Source: Devosia sp. 66-14
Lineage (GTDB): Bacteria > Pseudomonadota > Alphaproteobacteria > Rhizobiales > Devosiaceae
NCBI GenBank assembly: GCA_001899085.1
Contig: MKVB01000002.1
Location: 638,602 to 702,601 of the forward strand
Direction of reading: 5' to 3'
DNA length: 64,000 nucleotides
Shown here: positions 1-8,416 of the stretch, piece by piece
How positions within the stretch are numbered: the stretch's first letter is position 1
Layout of the letters: each line of letters begins with the position of its first letter
Notes under the pieces: model-generated
What the model was told of the DNA's origin: nothing
The model's database searches: none
The model's input: only the letters and a program-made list of their open reading frames with translations
Program-made: the position numbers and the translations under genes

Positions 1-7
1 TCGCGCG

Positions 8-313
8 ATGCACCAGCACTATTCCACCGATGTCGAAGGCGGCGCGCCGGTGCGGCGGCGTTATGCGATCCGCGGCCGGCTGGAGGTGGCGAGCTATCTC
101 GAGTTCGTCGCCGAGCGGGCGCGCTGGCTCGATATCCGCGGCTGGGTGAGCGCTGGTGGCGCTGATGTGACGCTGGTGGCGGCCGGGCCGGAGGCGCTGG
201 TCGGGGCGCTGGAGATGGCGTGCACGCTGGGGCCGCTCGAGGCGCTGGTCGAGACGATCGAAGCGGTGGACGAGGCGGGGCCGGTGGGGAATGGGTTTGA
301 GGTGCGGGGCTGA
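8..313 (+). CDS. Acylphosphatase-fold protein with altered active site
   Basis: About 101 residues with the layout of an acylphosphatase: a first strand (YAIRGRLEV), a helix (YLEFVAERARWLDI), the GWV turn, and a C-terminal GP..ALVETIE pattern. Acylphosphatases cleave carboxyl-phosphate bonds with an Arg in a GxVQGVxFR loop and an Asn after GWV. Aligned here, the Arg position reads Leu31 (ASYLEF) and the Asn position reads Ala (GWVSAG), so the usual catalytic pair seems lost. The frame is open to the left edge, so the true start may lie outside the window. It is followed by a palindromic repeat, with the GST-like gene facing it. Function unknown; the fold call rests on pattern only. Confidence 0.55.
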   Translation: MHQHYSTDVEGGAPVRRRYAIRGRLEVASYLEFVAERARWLDIRGWVSAGGADVTLVAAGPEALVGALEMACTLGPLEALVETIEAVDEAGPVGNGFEVRG

Positions 314-330
314 GGCTTGGCTCAGCGTGC

Positions 331-445
331 TTGGCGCCCCTCACCCCACCCTCTCCCCAGAGGGGAGAGGGGGCGCTGTGGCACTGCCGGCGCGTCTGTC
401 GTCCCCTCGCCCCTCTGGGGAGAGGGCCAGGGTGAGGGGCGCCAA
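331..445. repeat. GC-rich inverted repeat between convergent genes
   Basis: The outer arms TTGGCGCCCCTCACC (331-345) and GGTGAGGGGCGCCAA (431-445) are perfect reverse complements. Inside them are CTCTCCCC/GGGGAGAG hairpins. It lies between the ends of the acylphosphatase-like and GST-like genes, where it could act as a bidirectional terminator. It belongs to the CTCACCC/CTCTCCCC repeat family seen again at 3970-4113. Confidence 0.8.
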
Positions 446-456
446 GCGCACAGTAT

Positions 457-1080
457 CTAGAAATAATCCGGCACCCCGGGCATCCCCACAAAGCCCGGCA
501 GCTTGCGCACCTGGCGTTGCCACAGGTTGATCGCCGGATAATCCTCGTGGCCGATGCCGGCGTCGTGGCTCAGCGCGACGTAGGGGAAGGTCGCGATGTC
601 GGCGATGGTCGGGGTGGGGCCGACGAGCCACAGGCCGCCGGCCTGGGCGCGGTCGGCGAGGTGGTCGTCGAGGAGGCGGAGGGCGGTGCGGGCTTTGGCC
701 TGCAAGGCCACGAGGTCGCCGGGATAGTTGAGCATGGCGATCATCCGGGCGCCGGAGATGGCCATCAGCTCGCCGCCGGCAAAGCTCAGCCACAGCATCA
801 CCGGCCCGAAGCGGTCGTCGCGCGGCAGCCAGTTCCCCGAAGTGTCGTGTTTGTTGGCGAGATGGCAGAGGATAGCCTGGGCGTCGCGGAGGACGAGGCC
901 ATCGTCTTCGAGCACCGGCAACTGGCCAAGCGGGTTCAGCGCCAGGAATTCCGGCCGCTTGTGTTCGCGGCCGGGGAAGAAGTCGACGGCCTGGGTCTCG
1001 TGGGCGATGCCCAGCATGCCGAGCAGCAGGCGCACCTTGTAGCAGCTGCCCGAGAGCACATAGTCGTAGAGCTTAGGCAT
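457..1080 (-). CDS. Glutathione S-transferase family protein (NdmE-like context)
   Basis: A 207-residue protein with a thioredoxin-fold N-terminal domain (about 1-80: YDYVLSGSCYKVRLLLGMLG, then the cis-proline segment GQLPVLEDD) and an all-helical C-terminal domain. The usual glutathione-contacting ES pair before the third helix reads DAQAI. The start overlaps the stop of the upstream oxygenase subunit by 8 bases, making it the third gene of a leftward operon with two halves of a Rieske oxygenase. By analogy with NdmE of the caffeine N7-demethylase, a GST homologue needed to assemble the oxygenase complex, it may have a structural role here. That role is inference; the GST family call is firm. 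Confidence 0.88.
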   Translation of the reverse strand: MPKLYDYVLSGSCYKVRLLLGMLGIAHETQAVDFFPGREHKRPEFLALNPLGQLPVLEDDGLVLRDAQAILCHLANKHDTSGNWLPRDDRFGPVMLWLSFAGGELMAISGARMIAMLNYPGDLVALQAKARTALRLLDDHLADRAQAGGLWLVGPTPTIADIATFPYVALSHDAGIGHEDYPAINLWQRQVRKLPGFVGMPGVPDYF

Positions 1081-1951
1081 TGGGCAGGTCCGTGCTCTGC
1101 AGGTCAGTTCTTGGCTCGGTGCCGAAGCGGAGCTGCTTTTCCTTGAGCCAGCGGCGGTAGAGCACCGAGCTCAGGTCGGCGCGGGTCGGGGTTTCGCGGC
1201 CGGGCTGCAGCGGCAGCAGCGAGGGGCGCTGGTTCTCGAGCACGATCTTGTCCTGGACGAAGATCATCTGCTGGAAGGCGCTGAGTTCGGCGTCGGTGCT
1301 GGTCTCGTCGATCACCAGCATGAAGGCGTGCGCCACCGAGACCGCCTCATCGAGCGGCTGGACGAACAGCGCGATGACGTCCCAGCGGTCGGGCGCGGTG
1401 GGCGGGGTCTTGTAGAGCATGACGTTGAAGGGGCTGACCACGCGGTACATGTACTTGCTGATCTGGCCCTCATCGGAGGCGGCGGCGGCCTTGGGCTGGT
1501 AGAACTCGCATTTGGTGGCCCAGAGCTCATCGACATCGCGGCGCTGCTCGACCTCGTATTTCGCCACCTCCGGATGCGCCTCGGAGCCGAGAATATCGGT
1601 GTGGACATAGGGGAAGTGGGCGAGATCGAGAAAGTTCTCGACCAGCCGCAGGCCGGAAGCGCGGACGCGCACCGGGCCGCAATGGATCCAGCGCCGGTCG
1701 GGCTCCTGGCTTTCGGGCAGCGCGAACAGCGCATGTTCTGGGGTGCCGAAACTGGTCCACAGGTGCCCGTAATCGGTGCGGACGGGGAGGGTGCGGCCGG
1801 CGGCGCGGACCTCGACGCCATCGGACAGGCGACGAACCGTGAGGTCCTCCCCGAGCAGGCGCGATGGGGTCTCGGCGCCCACCGGGAAATCCCTGAGCGC
1901 GCCGAGCGTGTACCATTGGTCGAGCGCGGCCCGGTCGTCGGTGAGGCTCAT
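1073..1951 (-). CDS. Rieske-type oxygenase catalytic subunit lacking the Rieske ligands
   Basis: A 292-residue protein carrying the mononuclear iron site of Rieske oxygenases: N106, D109, H112 and H117 in NFLDLAHFPYVH, with a likely third ligand at D234 (VQDKIVLENQ), as in vanillate demethylase-type catalytic domains. No CxH...CxxH pair occurs in it. The first 80 residues still look like Rieske-domain edge strands (QWYTLGALRDFPVG, LLGEDLTVRR, YGHLWTSFG) with the cluster loops gone. The frame stays open to 2239, but those extra residues are Arg-rich shadow. The ATG at 1951 overlaps the Rieske gene stop (ATGA) and is the clear start. It should take electrons from the adjacent Rieske protein. 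Substrate unknown; an N- or O-demethylase is plausible. Confidence 0.85.
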   Translation of the reverse strand: MSLTDDRAALDQWYTLGALRDFPVGAETPSRLLGEDLTVRRLSDGVEVRAAGRTLPVRTDYGHLWTSFGTPEHALFALPESQEPDRRWIHCGPVRVRASGLRLVENFLDLAHFPYVHTDILGSEAHPEVAKYEVEQRRDVDELWATKCEFYQPKAAAASDEGQISKYMYRVVSPFNVMLYKTPPTAPDRWDVIALFVQPLDEAVSVAHAFMLVIDETSTDAELSAFQQMIFVQDKIVLENQRPSLLPLQPGRETPTRADLSSVLYRRWLKEKQLRFGTEPRTDLQSTDLPNA

Positions 1952-2556
1952 GCGGCGGCTCCCTGTTCGAGGTTCTGGCGCAGGGCACGCAGCTGTGCCG
2001 TGGCGGCGGCGATATCGGCGCCGGTGCCGGTCGCGTGCAGCATGGTCTTTGCGGCATGCACGCGGTGCCAGCCAAGCTGCAGTAGGCCGGCGGCGCCGGG
2101 CAGGGCGGCGATGGGGTGAGCAGTCGAACTGCCGAGGGCTGCGAGCACGCGCTCCGGCGCGGCTTCGATGGCGAGGCTGATCACCGGGGTCGCCTCGGGC
2201 AGAAGCGGCGCCGGGCTCGCACCGTCGGCGCTCATCCACACCATGCCGCCGGTCTCGGCCGCGGCATAGGCGTTGGCGCGGATGGTGGGCGGCACGGTCA
2301 GATCCGGGTGGGCCGGGATGCGCAGGCAGTTGGCGCCGGCGCCATATTGCCAGCCGTGGTAGAGGCAGTTCAGCGCGTTGGAACGCACGAAGCCGAGGCT
2401 CAGCCGCATGCCGCGATGCGGGCAGCGATCCTCCCAGACATGCGCCACGCCATCCTCGCCACGCCAGATCATCACCTCGCGCCCGTCGACGATCACCGCC
2501 CGGGTCACTCCATCAGGCACGTCGCGGCCGAGGGCAATCGGTATCCAGTCAGCCAT
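1948..2556 (-). CDS. Stand-alone Rieske [2Fe-2S] protein with extra C-terminal domain
   Basis: 202 residues. The N-terminal 110 residues are a Rieske domain with C45-x-H47 (CPHRG) and C64-x2-H67 (CLYHGW). The last 85 or so residues are Ala-rich and predicted helical, of no family I recognise. There is no reductase domain and no catalytic iron site, so it must pass electrons to the neighbouring subunit and receive them from a reductase encoded elsewhere. I chose the ATG at 2556, which has AAGGA upstream; a TTG at 2562 would add two residues. It is the first gene of the leftward Rieske/catalytic/GST operon and diverges from the BMP importer. Confidence 0.85.
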   Translation of the reverse strand: MADWIPIALGRDVPDGVTRAVIVDGREVMIWRGEDGVAHVWEDRCPHRGMRLSLGFVRSNALNCLYHGWQYGAGANCLRIPAHPDLTVPPTIRANAYAAAETGGMVWMSADGASPAPLLPEATPVISLAIEAAPERVLAALGSSTAHPIAALPGAAGLLQLGWHRVHAAKTMLHATGTGADIAAATAQLRALRQNLEQGAAA

Positions 2557-2591
2557 GGGCAAGCGGTCCTTGGTTAGCGGCGGTCAACGTA

Positions 2592-2601
2592 TTGTATGCA
2601 A
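2592..2601. promoter_or_regulatory. Possible GntR-type operator TTGTATGCAA
   Basis: A near-palindromic TTG-N4-CAA element 35 bases upstream of the Rieske gene, inside the 287-base divergent region between the Rieske operon and the BMP importer operon. The form resembles FCD-type GntR operators. The GntR gene at 9931 is a candidate binder. No clear -35/-10 pair was assigned in this gap. Confidence 0.3.
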
Positions 2602-2843
2602 CGTGCTGTCGTGTGATCAAATAGTAGGCAGATATGAAAGGCGTGCGGACACATTAAGCATTCAATGGTCCGGCCGGGCAAGCGGGATTCTCTCGTCATT
2701 TCAGTCAAGGCGCTGGAATCGTTGATGGAATGGCGCCGGTGCGGCGCCGTTCCGGCTTGGCACATGGATTGCATTGATCTCCACGGATACCGGCGCCGGA
2801 CCCACAAGGCGGCGCCCAATGGTGCAATCCAGGGGAAGACGTC

Positions 2844-3947
2844 ATGACACTAACCGCTATCTCACGTCGCAGGTTGCTCAAGGTCGGTGCAGCCGGGCTC
2901 GCCGCATCGGCGCTGCCATTCGGGATCGCCCGGGCGCAAACCAATGTCGTGCTCGGCATCGTCTATGTCGGACCGAAGGACGATTTCGGCTGGAACCAGG
3001 CGCATGCCGTATCGGTAGAGTCGCTGAAGGCACTGCCCGGCATCACCGTGGTTGAAGAAGAGAATGTGCCCGAGACCGACGCCGTCTCCAAGTCCATGGA
3101 GTCGATGATCAACCTCGATGGCGCCAACCTGATCCTCGCCACCTCGTTCGGCTATTACAATCCGTTCGTGGTCGAGCTGGCCAAGAAGTATCCCGACGTC
3201 ACCTTCCGGCATGCGGCGCCCCTGTGGAACAAGGACAAGGACCCGGCCAATGCGGGCTCCTATTTCCCGTACCTGAACCAGGCGCATTACGTGAACGGCG
3301 TGGCGGCCGGGCTCTCCTCTGGCGGCAAGATCGGGTTCGTGGCGGCCAAGCCCATTCCGTCGGTGCTTTCCAATATCAACTCGGTGCTGCTCGGGGCGCG
3401 CTCAGTGAACCCCAACGCCACGGTGCAGGTGATCTTCACCGGCGAGTGGAGCCTGCCGGTGCGCGAGGCGGAAGCCACCAACGCGCTGGTCGATGCCGGC
3501 TGTGAAGTCATCACCTGCCATGTCGACAGCCCGAAGGTGGTGATCGAGACCGCCGAGGGGCGCGGGGTGAAGACCGCCGGCCACAATGCCAGCCAGGCGC
3601 CGCTGGCGCCCAAGGGCTTCATCACCGGCGCCGAATACAAGTGGGAGACGATCTACAAATCCTACGCCGACGACATCGCCGCCGGCAAAACCCCGCCCAA
3701 TTTCCTGGTCGGCGGCTACAATAACGACATGCTGCGCAACACGCCCTATGGCGCGGGCGCCACGCCCGAGGCGATCGCCGCAGCCGATGCCGCCATCGCG
3801 GCGCTGGTCGCCGGCGCCCCGATCTACAAGGGCACGCTCAAGGACAATGCCGGCAACGTCGTAGTCGACAAGGACTACGACAATTACGACCCGTATCTCG
3901 ACGGCATGAACTGGCTGCTCGAGGGCGTGCAGGGGTCGATTACCTAA
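2844..3947 (+). CDS. BMP-family ABC transporter substrate-binding protein
   Basis: A 367-residue periplasmic binding protein of the BMP/PnrA-Med family, which in other bacteria binds nucleosides, purines or related N-heterocycles. The N-terminus has a twin-arginine motif (SRRRLLK), a hydrophobic stretch and an ARA cleavage site near residue 31, so Tat export is likely. Mature protein: VVLGIVYVGPKDDFGWNQAH followed by alternating alpha/beta folds typical of the family. A good AGGGGAAG ribosome site precedes the ATG. It heads an operon with two BMP permeases, a dual ATPase and ureido amidohydrolases, so the ligand is probably biuret-, triuret- or ureide-like (inference from context). Confidence 0.92.
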   Translation: MTLTAISRRRLLKVGAAGLAASALPFGIARAQTNVVLGIVYVGPKDDFGWNQAHAVSVESLKALPGITVVEEENVPETDAVSKSMESMINLDGANLILATSFGYYNPFVVELAKKYPDVTFRHAAPLWNKDKDPANAGSYFPYLNQAHYVNGVAAGLSSGGKIGFVAAKPIPSVLSNINSVLLGARSVNPNATVQVIFTGEWSLPVREAEATNALVDAGCEVITCHVDSPKVVIETAEGRGVKTAGHNASQAPLAPKGFITGAEYKWETIYKSYADDIAAGKTPPNFLVGGYNNDMLRNTPYGAGATPEAIAAADAAIAALVAGAPIYKGTLKDNAGNVVVDKDYDNYDPYLDGMNWLLEGVQGSIT

Positions 3948-3969
3948 GCGGGCTCCAGGGCATGTCTGG

Positions 3970-4113
3970 AAAAAGGCCCCCTCACCCGGCGCTGCGCGCC
4001 GACCTCTCCCCCAAGGGAGAGGTGATGCATGGGCGCGATCGTGCCACGCGAACACCTCTCCCTGTGGGGGAGAGGTCGGGTTGCGTCAGCAACCCGGGTG
4101 AGGGGGCCTTTTT
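3970..4113 (+). repeat. Inverted repeat with T-tract between binding protein and permease genes
   Basis: Perfect 20-base outer arms at 3970-3989 (AAAAAGGCCCCC...) and 4094-4113 (...GGGGGCCTTTTT) enclose inner hairpins of the CTCTCCCC type. The GC-rich stem ending in five T looks like an intrinsic terminator or attenuator inside the operon. It could lower permease expression relative to the binding protein. Confidence 0.8.
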
Positions 4114-4134
4114 GGAAGCGTGGAGCGTGGGAAG

Positions 4135-5250
4135 ATGACCGCTGAAACCGCCGACAGTACCGCCATCCCGGCCAAGGCCGGGCCGAGCCTCGGCCTGCTC
4201 CGCCTCGCCGAAGCAGTGAGCATTCCCGTCGGCGCGCTGCTGGTTTCGGCGGTGCTGTTCGCGCTGTTCCTGCTCGCCATCGGCAAGGACCCGATCCAGT
4301 TTTACCAGTTGATCTGGACCGGCGGCTTCGGTTCGTCGTTCTCGATCCAGAATTCGCTGCAGCGCGCCGCGCCGCTGATCCTCACGGGGCTGGCCTTCGC
4401 CATTCCGGCGCGCATCGGGCTCACCATGATCGGCGGGGAAGGGGCGCTGGTGCTGGGCGGCTTCAGTGCCGCGGCCATCGCCATCCCGCTGGTCTCGAAC
4501 GCCGTGCCGGTGCCGCTGACGCTCTTCGTCATGGCGTTGACCGCGGTGGTGAGCGGCGGGTTGTGGGTGGGGTTCACCGGCTGGCTCAAATATGCGCGCG
4601 GGGTCAACGAGACCATCGCCTCGCTGCTGATGAGCTATATCGCCATCGCCATCATGAACTTTTTCGTCGAGGGGGCGCTGCGCGATCCGGCCTCGGCCAA
4701 CAAGCCCTCGACCATGCCGATCGGCGATGCCTACCGGGTCGGCGCCATTCCCGGCACCGAAGTGCACTGGGGCTTTGCAGCCGGCGTGGTGCTGGCGCTG
4801 CTGCTCTGGGTGCTGATGAGCCGCACCACGTTCGGCTTTGCGGCGCGGATGACCGGCGGCAACCTCAGGGCGGCGCGGGCGCAGGGCCTGCCGGTGGGCT
4901 GGCTGATGGTGGTGTGCTGCGCCATTGCCGGCGCCTGTGCCGGGCTCGCCGGTTTCTTCGAAGTGGCGGCGATCCATGGCCAGGCCAATGCCTCGCTGGT
5001 CGCCGGCTATGGCTTTACCGGCATTCTCGTCGCCTTCCTCGCGCGGCAGAACCCGCTGGCGGTGATCCCGGTGGCGATCCTGTTCGGGGCGCTGGCGGCG
5101 GCCGGCGGGGTGATCCAGCGGCGGATGGGCATGCCCGATGCGACGATCCTGGTGCTGCAGGGGATGATGTTCGTGGTGCTCCTGGTGTCGGAGACCTTCT
5201 ACGGGCGGCTGAAGCTGTTCCAGCCCAGGGCAACGGGGGAGCGGACCTGA
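4135..5250 (+). CDS. BMP-type ABC transporter permease 1
   Basis: About 371 residues, an integral membrane protein of the BPD_transp_2 type (YufP/RbsC-like). Hydrophobic segments run from residue 25 to the C-terminus (ALLVSAVLFALFLLAIG first). The family segment PLILTGLAFAIPARIGLTMI and a GGEGALVLGG turn are present. The ATG at 4135, with GGAG nine bases upstream, is preferred over a GTG five codons earlier. It forms the transmembrane channel with the next gene, whose ATG overlaps its stop by one base (TGATG). Confidence 0.9.
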   Translation: MTAETADSTAIPAKAGPSLGLLRLAEAVSIPVGALLVSAVLFALFLLAIGKDPIQFYQLIWTGGFGSSFSIQNSLQRAAPLILTGLAFAIPARIGLTMIGGEGALVLGGFSAAAIAIPLVSNAVPVPLTLFVMALTAVVSGGLWVGFTGWLKYARGVNETIASLLMSYIAIAIMNFFVEGALRDPASANKPSTMPIGDAYRVGAIPGTEVHWGFAAGVVLALLLWVLMSRTTFGFAARMTGGNLRAARAQGLPVGWLMVVCCAIAGACAGLAGFFEVAAIHGQANASLVAGYGFTGILVAFLARQNPLAVIPVAILFGALAAAGGVIQRRMGMPDATILVLQGMMFVVLLVSETFYGRLKLFQPRATGERT

Positions 5251-6167
5251 TGGACAACGCGCTGGTCACTGTGCTGATCGCCATGCTCGGCGGCGCCATA
5301 AGGGTGTCGACGCCGTTCATGTTCGTCGCCCTGGGCGAAACGCTCACCGAGAAATCGGGGCGCATCAATTTGGGGCTAGAGGGCAACCTGGTGCTCGGCG
5401 CCATGGTCGCCTACGCGGTGAGCTATCTCAGCGGCAATGCCTGGCTGGGGGTGCTCGCCGCCGGCGGCTCGGGGCTCTGCCTCGGGGCGCTGCACGGCTA
5501 TATCTGCAAGCTGCCGCGAGTGAACGACATCGCCGTCGGCATCGCCATGATGAGCTTCGGCACCGGCCTCGCCTTCTTTTTCGGCAAGCCGTTCATCCAG
5601 CCCTCGGCGCCGCGGCTCGACGCCATTCCCCTGGGGGATTGGACCGGTAATCCGGCGCTTGCCCAGGCGCTGCAGGTCAACCCGCTGTTCTTTGTCGGCA
5701 TTGCGCTGGCCGTCTTCATGTTCTGGGCGTTCAGGAACACCCGCTGGGGGCTGATCGTCCGAATGACCGGCGACAGTGCCGCCTCGGCCAAGGCGATGGG
5801 CGTATCGGTCGACCTGGTGCGCTTCCTCGCCACCGCGGCGGGCGGCTTCCTCGCCGGGATCGGCGGGGCGTTCCTGTCGCTCTACTACCCGGGCAGCTGG
5901 AACCAGGGGCTGAGTTCGGGGCAGGGGCTGATGGCCGTGGCGCTGGTGATCTTTGCGCGCTGGGACCCGATCAAGTGCATTTTCGCCGCGCTGCTGTTCG
6001 GCGCCGCCGGGGCGCTGGGGCCCTCGCTGCAATCGATCGGCATTTCGCAGGGCTACTACTTCTTCAACGCCGCCCCCTACATCCTGACGCTGATCATCAT
6101 GATCATTTCCGCCGGTTCGAAAGCCTCGGCGCGGGATGTGCCGGGCGAACTGTCGATCACCAAGTGA
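5250..6167 (+). CDS. BMP-type ABC transporter permease 2
   Basis: 305 residues, the partner permease (YufQ-like). The family hallmark [20 protein letters not shown] lies in the first 50 residues, followed by multiple membrane spans and a late [17 protein letters not shown] segment. The start is set by the TGATG junction with permease 1; an open frame continues upstream but is shadow of that gene. It is followed 11 bases later by the BiuH-like hydrolase. Confidence 0.9.
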   Translation: MDNALVTVLIAMLGGAIRVSTPFMFVALGETLTEKSGRINLGLEGNLVLGAMVAYAVSYLSGNAWLGVLAAGGSGLCLGALHGYICKLPRVNDIAVGIAMMSFGTGLAFFFGKPFIQPSAPRLDAIPLGDWTGNPALAQALQVNPLFFVGIALAVFMFWAFRNTRWGLIVRMTGDSAASAKAMGVSVDLVRFLATAAGGFLAGIGGAFLSLYYPGSWNQGLSSGQGLMAVALVIFARWDPIKCIFAALLFGAAGALGPSLQSIGISQGYYFFNAAPYILTLIIMIISAGSKASARDVPGELSITK

Positions 6168-6178
6168 GGCCGGAGACG

Positions 6179-6901
6179 ATGAGCAGTTCCATGGACGAAC
6201 GGATCGACGCGGCTGCCGTGCCCGGCGGCAAGACCATCGCCTCGACGCCTTATCCCTGGCCCTATGACGGCGACCTGAGGCCCGACAACACGGTGCTGGT
6301 GGTCATCGACATGCAGACCGATTTCTGCGGGCCGGGCGGCTATGTCGACTCGATGGGTTATGACATCTCTTTGACCCGGGCTCCCATTGAACCGCTGAAA
6401 AAGCTGATGGCCGCCTTTCGGGCCAAGGGCTATCCGATCATCCACACCCGCGAGGGCCACAAGCCGGACCTTTCCGACCTGCCGGCCAACAAGCGCTGGC
6501 GCTCGCAGCGGATCGGCGCCGGCATCGGCGACCAGGGGCCGCAGGGGCGCATCCTGGTGCGCGGCGAGCCGGGTTGGGAGATCATCCCCGAACTCAAGCC
6601 GGAGCCGGGTGAGGCGATCATCGACAAGCCGGGAAAGGGCTCGTTCGCCTCCACCGATCTCGAGCTGATCCTGCGGCTCAAGGGCATCCGCAACATCGTG
6701 CTCACGGGCATCACCACCGATGTCTGCGTGCATACGACGATGCGCGAGGCCAATGATCGCGGGTTTGAATGCGTGCTGCTCGAGGATTGCTGCGCCGCCA
6801 CCAAGTACGACAACCACCTCGCCGCCATCGACATGATCAAGATGCAGGGCGGGGTGTTCGGGGCGGTGTCCACCTCGACCGACCTGATGGCGGTGCTGTG
6901 A
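6179..6901 (+). CDS. biuH: Biuret amidohydrolase (isochorismatase-fold cysteine hydrolase)
   Basis: 240 residues. Biuret hydrolase converts biuret to allophanate and ammonia. Asp44 (VVIDMQTDF), Lys150 (IDKPGKGSF) and Cys183 ([11 protein letters not shown]) form the isochorismatase-fold triad. Their spacing, and that of Gln223 (KMQGGVFG), equals what I recall for Rhizobium leguminosarum BiuH (D36, K142, C175, Q215). Long segments such as [18 protein letters not shown] and [16 protein letters not shown] also match that protein from memory. It sits inside the importer operon with a GGAGA ribosome site, and AtzH- and AtzF-like genes lie downstream. Ureidoacrylate hydrolase is the main alternative, but the match to BiuH is better. 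Confidence 0.82.
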   Translation: MSSSMDERIDAAAVPGGKTIASTPYPWPYDGDLRPDNTVLVVIDMQTDFCGPGGYVDSMGYDISLTRAPIEPLKKLMAAFRAKGYPIIHTREGHKPDLSDLPANKRWRSQRIGAGIGDQGPQGRILVRGEPGWEIIPELKPEPGEAIIDKPGKGSFASTDLELILRLKGIRNIVLTGITTDVCVHTTMREANDRGFECVLLEDCCAATKYDNHLAAIDMIKMQGGVFGAVSTSTDLMAVL

Positions 6902-8415
6902 TGGCCGGTCGCGCGCCTTCGCTCGAAGCCATCGGCATGACCAAGGTGTTCGGGCCGCTGGTGGCGCTCGACGATGTGTCGATCAAGGTCGAAGCCGGCT
7001 CGTTCCATGCGCTGCTCGGCGAAAACGGCGCCGGCAAGTCGACCCTGGTCAAATGCATCATGGGGTTTTACAGCGCCGACAAAGGGCAGGTGCGGCTCGA
7101 CGGGCAGGAGGTCGCCATCCGCTCGCCCAGGGACGCGCGGGCCAACGGCATCGGCATGGTCTACCAGCAGTTCACCCTGGTGCCGTGCCTCACCGGGGCG
7201 GAGAACCTGGTGATCTCGCGTGCCGATGCGCCGGCGGTGATCGACTGGGCGAAAGAGAAGAAGCACCTCGACGCCTTCATGGCCGAGATGCCGTTCCGCG
7301 TGCCGATGAACACGCCGGTCTCGTCGCTGTCGGCGGGCGAGAAGCAGAAGCTCGAAATCCTGAAGCTGCTCTATCTCGACCAGCGCTTCATGATCCTCGA
7401 CGAGCCGACCTCGGTGCTGACGCCGGGCGAGGCCGACGAGATGCTGGGGCTCCTCGGCGGCATGGCGGACCGCAAGGAGATCACCGTGCTGATGATCTCG
7501 CACAAGTTCCGCGAGGTGAAGGCGTTCTGCGACCACTTCACCGTGCTGAGGCGCGGTCGCTTCACCGGGGCCGGCGACGCCAAGGCGGTGAGCGTCCCCG
7601 AGATGAGCGCCATGATGATCGGCGACACGGCGATCCGCGAACGCGCGGCGCGGAAGAAACACAATGAGGGGGCCGACCGGCTGGAGCTCGCGGGGCTGTT
7701 CGCCGAGGATAATGACGGCTTGCCGGCGATCAGATCGGTCAACCTCAAGGTCAAGGCCGGCGAGATCGTCGGCATTGCCGGGGTTTCGGGCAATGGGCAA
7801 TCGGCGCTGGTCGAGGCGCTCAGTGGGCAGCGCCCGCTATCGGATGGCGGCATCTACATCAATGGTGAGTTCTTCCGGCCCAAGCGCGGCTCGTTCGATC
7901 GCTACAAGGTGTTCGGGCTGCCCGAGGAGCCGCTGAAGAACGCCACCGTGCCGCGGATGAGCGTCGCCGAGAACCTGGCGTTCCGCTCCTTCGACAAGCC
8001 GCCGGTGGCAAAACTCGGCTGGTGGATGTCGCCCGGGCCGATGCGCGAGAAGGCCAGGGAATTGATCGCCAGGTACCGGGTGAAAACCCAGGGGCCGGAT
8101 GCACCGATCGAGACGCTTTCGGGCGGCAATGTGCAGCGGGCGGTGCTGGCGCGCGAACTCAGCGGCGATGTCGATGTGCTGATCGTCGCCAACCCCTGTT
8201 TCGGGCTGGATTTCGCCTCGGTGGCCGATATCCGCAGCCAGATCATGGAGCAGCGCAACCGCGGGGCGGCGGTGCTGCTGGTGAGCGAGGACCTCGACGA
8301 GATCCTCGAGCTGGCCGACCGGGTGGCGGTGATGAGTGGCGGCACGATCAACTACGTGGCGCGCATCGAGGACACCGACCGGAACACCATCGGACAACAC
8401 ATGGCGGGACACTGA
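6901..8415 (+). CDS. BMP-type ABC transporter ATP-binding protein (two nucleotide-binding domains)
   Basis: 504 residues with two ABC domains in one chain. The first has Walker A GENGAGKST, signature LSAGEKQK and Walker B FMILDEPTS. The second has a relaxed Walker A (VSGNGQSAL), signature LSGGNVQ and a Walker B without the catalytic Glu (VLIVANPCFGLD). One active and one degenerate site is normal for the RbsA/YufO class. The ATG overlaps the BiuH stop by one base (TGATG). It energises the two BMP permeases. The hydrolase gene sitting between permease and ATPase genes shows that uptake and hydrolysis are one unit. Confidence 0.92.
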   Translation: MAGRAPSLEAIGMTKVFGPLVALDDVSIKVEAGSFHALLGENGAGKSTLVKCIMGFYSADKGQVRLDGQEVAIRSPRDARANGIGMVYQQFTLVPCLTGAENLVISRADAPAVIDWAKEKKHLDAFMAEMPFRVPMNTPVSSLSAGEKQKLEILKLLYLDQRFMILDEPTSVLTPGEADEMLGLLGGMADRKEITVLMISHKFREVKAFCDHFTVLRRGRFTGAGDAKAVSVPEMSAMMIGDTAIRERAARKKHNEGADRLELAGLFAEDNDGLPAIRSVNLKVKAGEIVGIAGVSGNGQSALVEALSGQRPLSDGGIYINGEFFRPKRGSFDRYKVFGLPEEPLKNATVPRMSVAENLAFRSFDKPPVAKLGWWMSPGPMREKARELIARYRVKTQGPDAPIETLSGGNVQRAVLARELSGDVDVLIVANPCFGLDFASVADIRSQIMEQRNRGAAVLLVSEDLDEILELADRVAVMSGGTINYVARIEDTDRNTIGQHMAGH

Positions 8416-8416
8416 G

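Noticed and set aside
4563-6167. A 534-codon frame that would lengthen BMP permease 2
   Set aside because: The first half is a shadow of permease 1; the TGATG junction at 5250 gives a permease of family length.
6901-8415. Degenerate second ATPase domain as a sign of decay
   Set aside because: One relaxed site without the catalytic Glu is normal for RbsA/YufO-type dual ATPases.
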